Of a stretch of 64,000 nucleotides of DNA, positions 61,062-64,000 are shown piece after piece (within the stretch, counting starts at the first letter, position 1; every line of letters begins with the position of its first letter). Origin of the DNA: RDYJ01 sp034931405 (GTDB lineage: Bacteria > Cyanobacteriota > Cyanobacteriia > Cyanobacteriales > Nostocaceae); contig NZ_JAYGHA010000006.1 in NCBI RefSeq assembly GCF_034931405.1, positions 1 to 64,000 of the forward strand. Reading direction: 5' to 3'. Both the position numbers and the translations under genes were made by a program. The notes beneath the pieces are model-generated. The model did no database searches and had not been told where the DNA came from. It was given only the letters and a program-made list of their open reading frames with translations.

Positions 61062-61181
61062 ATGATTGCTAGTTTAATTGCTGGATTGAGTATCTTATTA
61101 ATTACGGGACTTGCTAATAGCTATATTAGTTACTGGCTATTTGTAGAGCATCCCCATCATGGCAGAAAAAACTCTTCTTAA
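61062..61181 (+). CDS. 39-residue membrane peptide upstream of nifV
   Basis: ATG 61062 after GAGG (61051-61054), TAA 61179-61181. The translation IASLIAGLSILLITGLANSY, then ISYWLFVEHPHHGRKNSS, is a single transmembrane helix with a His-rich tail. Codon use looks coding and the ribosome binding site is plausible. It is too short for routine gene calling. Its place between the DUF2949 gene and nifV suggests, but does not prove, a link with nitrogen fixation. Confidence 0.55.
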   Translation: MIASLIAGLSILLITGLANSYISYWLFVEHPHHGRKNSS

Positions 61182-61397
61182 ATTATACCAAAATTTGGTT
61201 TCATATCATACAGATGTGGTGTGAGTTATTGAGCAATAATTAAATATTATAAAATTAAATATTATAAACTGTCTTGAATAACTCGTGTGATTTTAGCAGT
61301 TATCTAAAAATTTTTAATATTTGTTTTATATCTCTGATGGCTAGGAATTGTAGCGTTAAAGGGTATTAGTAAAAACTCGGCTAGAGGGATATTTGGG

Positions 61398-62531
61398 ATG
61401 AGTCAAATTAGTATTAATGATACTACGTTACGTGATGGTGAACAAGCGGCAGGTGTTGCTTTTAACCTAGAAGAAAAAGTAGCGATCGCCAAATTTCTGG
61501 ATGCCATTGGTGTTCCCGAATTAGAAGTCGGTATACCCGCAATGGGAGAAGAAGAAATTCGGGCAATTAAAGCAATTTCTAACTTAAATTTAGATGCTAA
61601 ATTACTAGGTTGGAATCGCGCCGTAATCTCCGATATTAAAGCCTCTATTACCTGTGGATTAGAAAGAGTACATATCGCTATCCCCGTTTCTGGTATCCAA
61701 ATTGCTGCTAAATTTCATGGACAATGGAGAGTCAGTTTACAACGACTTAAAGACTGTATTAACTTCGCTCTTGATCATGGTCTTTGGGTTGCTGTCGGAG
61801 GAGAAGATTCTTCTCGAGCAGATGAAAACTTCCTCGAAGATGTAGCTTTGTATGCTCAAGAATGGGGTGCGTCAAGATTTCGTTTTTGTGATACAGTTGG
61901 AGTTCTTGATCCCTTCGGAACTCACCTCAAAGTTAAGCGTCTTGTATCTACTTTATCAATTCCCTTAGAGATTCACACTCATAATGATTTTGGACTAGCA
62001 ACTGCTAACGCTATTGCTGGTATTAAAGCTGGTGCAGTTTCTGTGAATACCACCGTTAATGGTTTAGGTGAAAGAGCAGGAAATGCAGCTTTAGAAGAAG
62101 TTGTCATGGCCATCAAATGTATCTACGGTGTTGATTTAGGAATTGACACTCGACATTTATTAGGACTGTCTCAATTAGTTGCTGCTGCTTCCGGTGCAAA
62201 CGTCCCACCTTGGAAAGCAATTGTGGGAAAAAATACCTTTGCTCACGAGTCGGGAATTCATGCTGATGGTGTACTGAAAAACCCAGAAACTTATGAACCA
62301 TTTTCACCAGAAGAAGTAGGTTGGGAACGTAGTTTAGTAGTAGGTAAACATTCTGGAAGGCATTTATTATCTAACTTATTAGCACAGTATGGCATCTTTT
62401 TGAATTCAGAAGAAACCCAATCTGTTTTAGATGCAGTCAGACATGAATCAACACTGAAAAAACGCAGTATCACTACAGAAGAATTGTTGAATTTAGTCAG
62501 TGAACAGAGGTATTCCCATGCAGCGCGATGA
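61398..62531 (+). CDS. nifV: Homocitrate synthase NifV
   Basis: 377 residues. The N-terminus INDTTLRDGEQAAGVAFNLE is the DRE-TIM metallolyase signature (D-T-T-L-R-D-G-E-Q) of homocitrate/isopropylmalate synthases; FRFCDTVGVLDPFG, IPLEIHTHNDFGLATANAIA (HxH metal site) and VNGLGERAGNAALEEV follow. It condenses acetyl-CoA and 2-oxoglutarate into homocitrate, the organic ligand of the FeMo cofactor. The identity rests on context with nifZ and nifT. Start ATG 61398. It overlaps nifZ by 14 bases. Confidence 0.95.
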   Translation: MSQISINDTTLRDGEQAAGVAFNLEEKVAIAKFLDAIGVPELEVGIPAMGEEEIRAIKAISNLNLDAKLLGWNRAVISDIKASITCGLERVHIAIPVSGIQIAAKFHGQWRVSLQRLKDCINFALDHGLWVAVGGEDSSRADENFLEDVALYAQEWGASRFRFCDTVGVLDPFGTHLKVKRLVSTLSIPLEIHTHNDFGLATANAIAGIKAGAVSVNTTVNGLGERAGNAALEEVVMAIKCIYGVDLGIDTRHLLGLSQLVAAASGANVPPWKAIVGKNTFAHESGIHADGVLKNPETYEPFSPEEVGWERSLVVGKHSGRHLLSNLLAQYGIFLNSEETQSVLDAVRHESTLKKRSITTEELLNLVSEQRYSHAAR

Positions 62532-62805
62532 GATAGAACTGAATTCTCAACCAATTTTTGAAATTGGTCAAAAAGTCCGAATTAAGAAACTCATCAAAAA
62601 TGATGGTACTTTTCCTGGTCGAGAAATTGGAGAAGTTTTAGCAAGAATTGGAGACGTTGGTTATGTATCCAGCATAGGAACTTTTTTACAGGCTTACTAT
62701 ATCTATGCTGTGCATTTTTTAGATACAGGGTACATCATCGGTTGTCGAAAAAGAGAACTAGAATCTGCTGAGGAAACACATGAAAGTAATGCTACGGATG
62801 AATGA
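62518..62805 (+). CDS. nifZ: Nitrogenase maturation protein NifZ
   Basis: 95 residues from ATG 62518, inside the end of nifV; a longer in-frame start at 62500 is less likely. IFEIGQKVRIKKLIKNDGTF, GREIGEVLARIGDVGYVSSI and YYIYAVHFLDTGYIIGCR match NifZ, which helps P-cluster assembly in the MoFe protein. It is translationally coupled to nifV and overlaps nifT by 26 bases. Confidence 0.93.
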   Translation: MQRDEIELNSQPIFEIGQKVRIKKLIKNDGTFPGREIGEVLARIGDVGYVSSIGTFLQAYYIYAVHFLDTGYIIGCRKRELESAEETHESNATDE

Positions 62806-62983
62806 TGCTGGAACTTTGGTGGCCTACGTCGCTAAAAAAGACTTGGAAGAAGAAGTTGTTAAACAAACAGATAGTGATGCAGGTAAAGTTCTCACTTTAG
62901 CTAATGGTTGGGAATTAGAATTTAGTGAAATCCCAGCTAAGGAAAATTTACCTTTAACTGTGGAAGCTAAACGCCTCGCATAA
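62780..62983 (+). CDS. nifT: NifT/FixU family protein
   Basis: 67 residues: KVMLRMNDAGTLVAYVAKKD, then LTLANGWELEFSEIPA is the complete NifT/FixU pattern. The family is conserved in nif clusters but its function is not defined. The start ATG 62780 lies inside nifZ. It is the last gene of the nifV-nifZ-nifT unit, followed by a terminator. Confidence 0.93.
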   Translation: MKVMLRMNDAGTLVAYVAKKDLEEEVVKQTDSDAGKVLTLANGWELEFSEIPAKENLPLTVEAKRLA

Positions 62984-63076
62984 AATTATCACAAGTTAGT
63001 AAAGATAGAAGGTAACAGGTAAAAACATATAAAAATATATTTTTCCTCTTCCTTCTGCCTTTCAATGAGCAAAAAT

Positions 63077-63105
63077 ACCCCAGTAATGTGGGGTTTATTA
63101 TTTTA
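63077..63105 (+). terminator. Intrinsic terminator after nifT
   Basis: ACCCCA (63077-63082), loop GTAATG, TGGGGT (63089-63094), followed by TTATTATTTTA. It lies 94 bases after the nifT stop and just before the next gene. Confidence 0.7.
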
Positions 63106-63128
63106 TATTGCAAAATTGGGTTATCATT

Positions 63129-63665
63129 ATGGGTAAACAGCATCAGACTGTATCAGAATTGAATTTTGAAGGACAGTTTTTAGGTTTTGTTGGTGATCAA
63201 CCTAAAAAGTTTAAACATTTGCGTTTAGCAATTCCTTCAGGAAATGTGAAAATTAAAATACCTAAAGATTTGCGTTGTTCTCTGGTGACATCTTTAGTAC
63301 CTGGTGAACAAATTCATATTGGTGCTATTAGTAAATTCAATCCCCGAACAAGTAAACTTAAATTCACAGCTTATCAAGTCCAAGCATCTGGTTTTTGTCC
63401 AATTCATCATCGACTCCCGGAAATAACAGCTAAGATTATGGTTTGTCAAAAATCTGGTTGTATGAAACGGGGAGGGAAAAATTTATTATCAGAGTTAGAA
63501 AAAACTTTGTGCGATCGCGGTTTGTTAGATAAAGTAAAAATTGAACATACCGATTGTCAAAAAAGTTGTAGCAGCGCCCCAAATTGTGTTTTAATGTTGG
63601 GTAAAAAGCAATACAAAAAAATTCATCCAGATGCGATCGCTTCTTTATTAGAGAATCATTTATGA
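63129..63665 (+). CDS. Thioredoxin-like [2Fe-2S] ferredoxin protein
   Basis: 178 residues from ATG 63129; an upstream TTG at 63108 sits in the terminator flank. The N-terminal ~90 residues form an uncharacterised beta-rich domain (FEGQFLGFVGDQPKKFKHLR). The C-terminal half is a thioredoxin-like ferredoxin with four cysteines: VCQKSGCMKRGG (C-x4-C) and HTDCQKSCSSAPNCVLML (C-x3-C in the cluster site). It is probably an electron carrier or Fe-S sensor. It lies behind the terminator, so separate from nifT, but proximity to nif is suggestive. Confidence 0.8.
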   Translation: MGKQHQTVSELNFEGQFLGFVGDQPKKFKHLRLAIPSGNVKIKIPKDLRCSLVTSLVPGEQIHIGAISKFNPRTSKLKFTAYQVQASGFCPIHHRLPEITAKIMVCQKSGCMKRGGKNLLSELEKTLCDRGLLDKVKIEHTDCQKSCSSAPNCVLMLGKKQYKKIHPDAIASLLENHL

Positions 63666-64000
63666 AGATTATTTAAAGGTGCTAGAAATAGTGTAATAAA
63701 AATAAAGCTCACAATTATTCATCTGAAATTTGAAGATACCAGCCTTTTGTGAGCATAGAAAATTACTTTACACAAAATACATAATAAATATTTAATAAAA
63801 ACTAAATTTGTGTTGTAAATGACTTTTTAAAAAATAGTAATAATGTAGCAGTTTTCGTCTTTAATTCTTGTCCGGAGATGTTGAATTAAGGTCTGTAGGA
63901 ATGTTATATTAGAGGATATTTTAAAAGGGTCTTTTACTATCATAATTATCACAGTTAAGCATCTCTGTACATTGGTGAAACTTTAATTTACCGTTGTATT
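63666..64000. other. Intergenic region at the right edge
   Basis: 335 AT-rich bases. It contains an inverted pair GCTCACA...TGTGAGC (63707-63755) that could form a long hairpin after the ferredoxin gene; nothing else recognisable before the window ends. Confidence 0.45.

Noticed and set aside
1..64000. rRNA, tRNA, or CRISPR array
   Set aside because: No stretch with rRNA-like conservation, no cloverleaf-like sequence and no repeat-spacer pattern was recognised by eye; a covariance-model scan would be decisive.

Overview
This window is an AT-rich cyanobacterial chromosome segment, most likely from a filamentous heterocyst-forming member of the Nostocales. The evidence is the frequent GCGATCGC (HIP1) octamer, the nif genes at the right end in the order known from Nostoc/Anabaena (nifP, two small genes, nifV, nifZ, nifT), HpsJ-like and cyanoexosortase genes, and many small palindromic repeats typical of these genomes. 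I see no rRNA, tRNA or CRISPR array.

Region 1 (1-10.65 kb) is a defence region. A partial REP-associated transposase lies beside two copies of a 66-69 bp palindromic element that recurs three more times in the first 15 kb. A P-loop kinase/WYL protein diverges from a compact type III-B (Cmr) CRISPR effector operon: an HD-less Cas10 with an intact GGDD, Cmr3, Cmr4, a Cmr5-like small subunit, and a protein carrying two RAMP units. A CARF-HEPN protein follows, probably the cyclic-oligoadenylate-activated RNase. No cas1, cas2, cas6 or array is present. A 51-codon ORF made of perfect heptads sits downstream.

Region 2 (10.6-15.6 kb) is housekeeping: phosphoenolpyruvate synthase, a small membrane protein, an alpha/beta-hydrolase-fold protein lacking the usual nucleophile, and HemJ.

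Region 3 (15.7-45.7 kb) is a large exopolysaccharide locus. It holds many GT4-type glycosyltransferases, one GT2, two acyltransferase-3 membrane proteins, a Wzc-like tyrosine autokinase, an HpsJ-like protein, a cyanoexosortase A fused to its usual partner domain, FkbM and class I methyltransferases, an epimerase, an O-antigen-ligase/polymerase-like protein, a multipass membrane protein, a hexapeptide acetyltransferase and a flippase. Together these would build, decorate, polymerise and export a surface glycan, with an exosortase processing PEP-CTERM-type proteins encoded elsewhere.

Region 4 (46-58.8 kb) is accessory. It contains a coiled-coil/TPR membrane protein, a type II restriction-modification system with a controller-like regulator, a secreted FAD oxidoreductase, intact toxin-antitoxin pairs (HicBA and a RelE/ParE pair), several broken or orphan toxin-antitoxin genes, an uncharacterised three-gene operon of small membrane/secreted proteins, and an orphan vMAP-like HTH protein behind repeated promoter motifs.

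Region 5 (59.4-63.7 kb) is the nif accessory cluster, with an overlooked 39-residue membrane peptide upstream of nifV, a terminator after nifT and a thioredoxin-like [2Fe-2S] ferredoxin.
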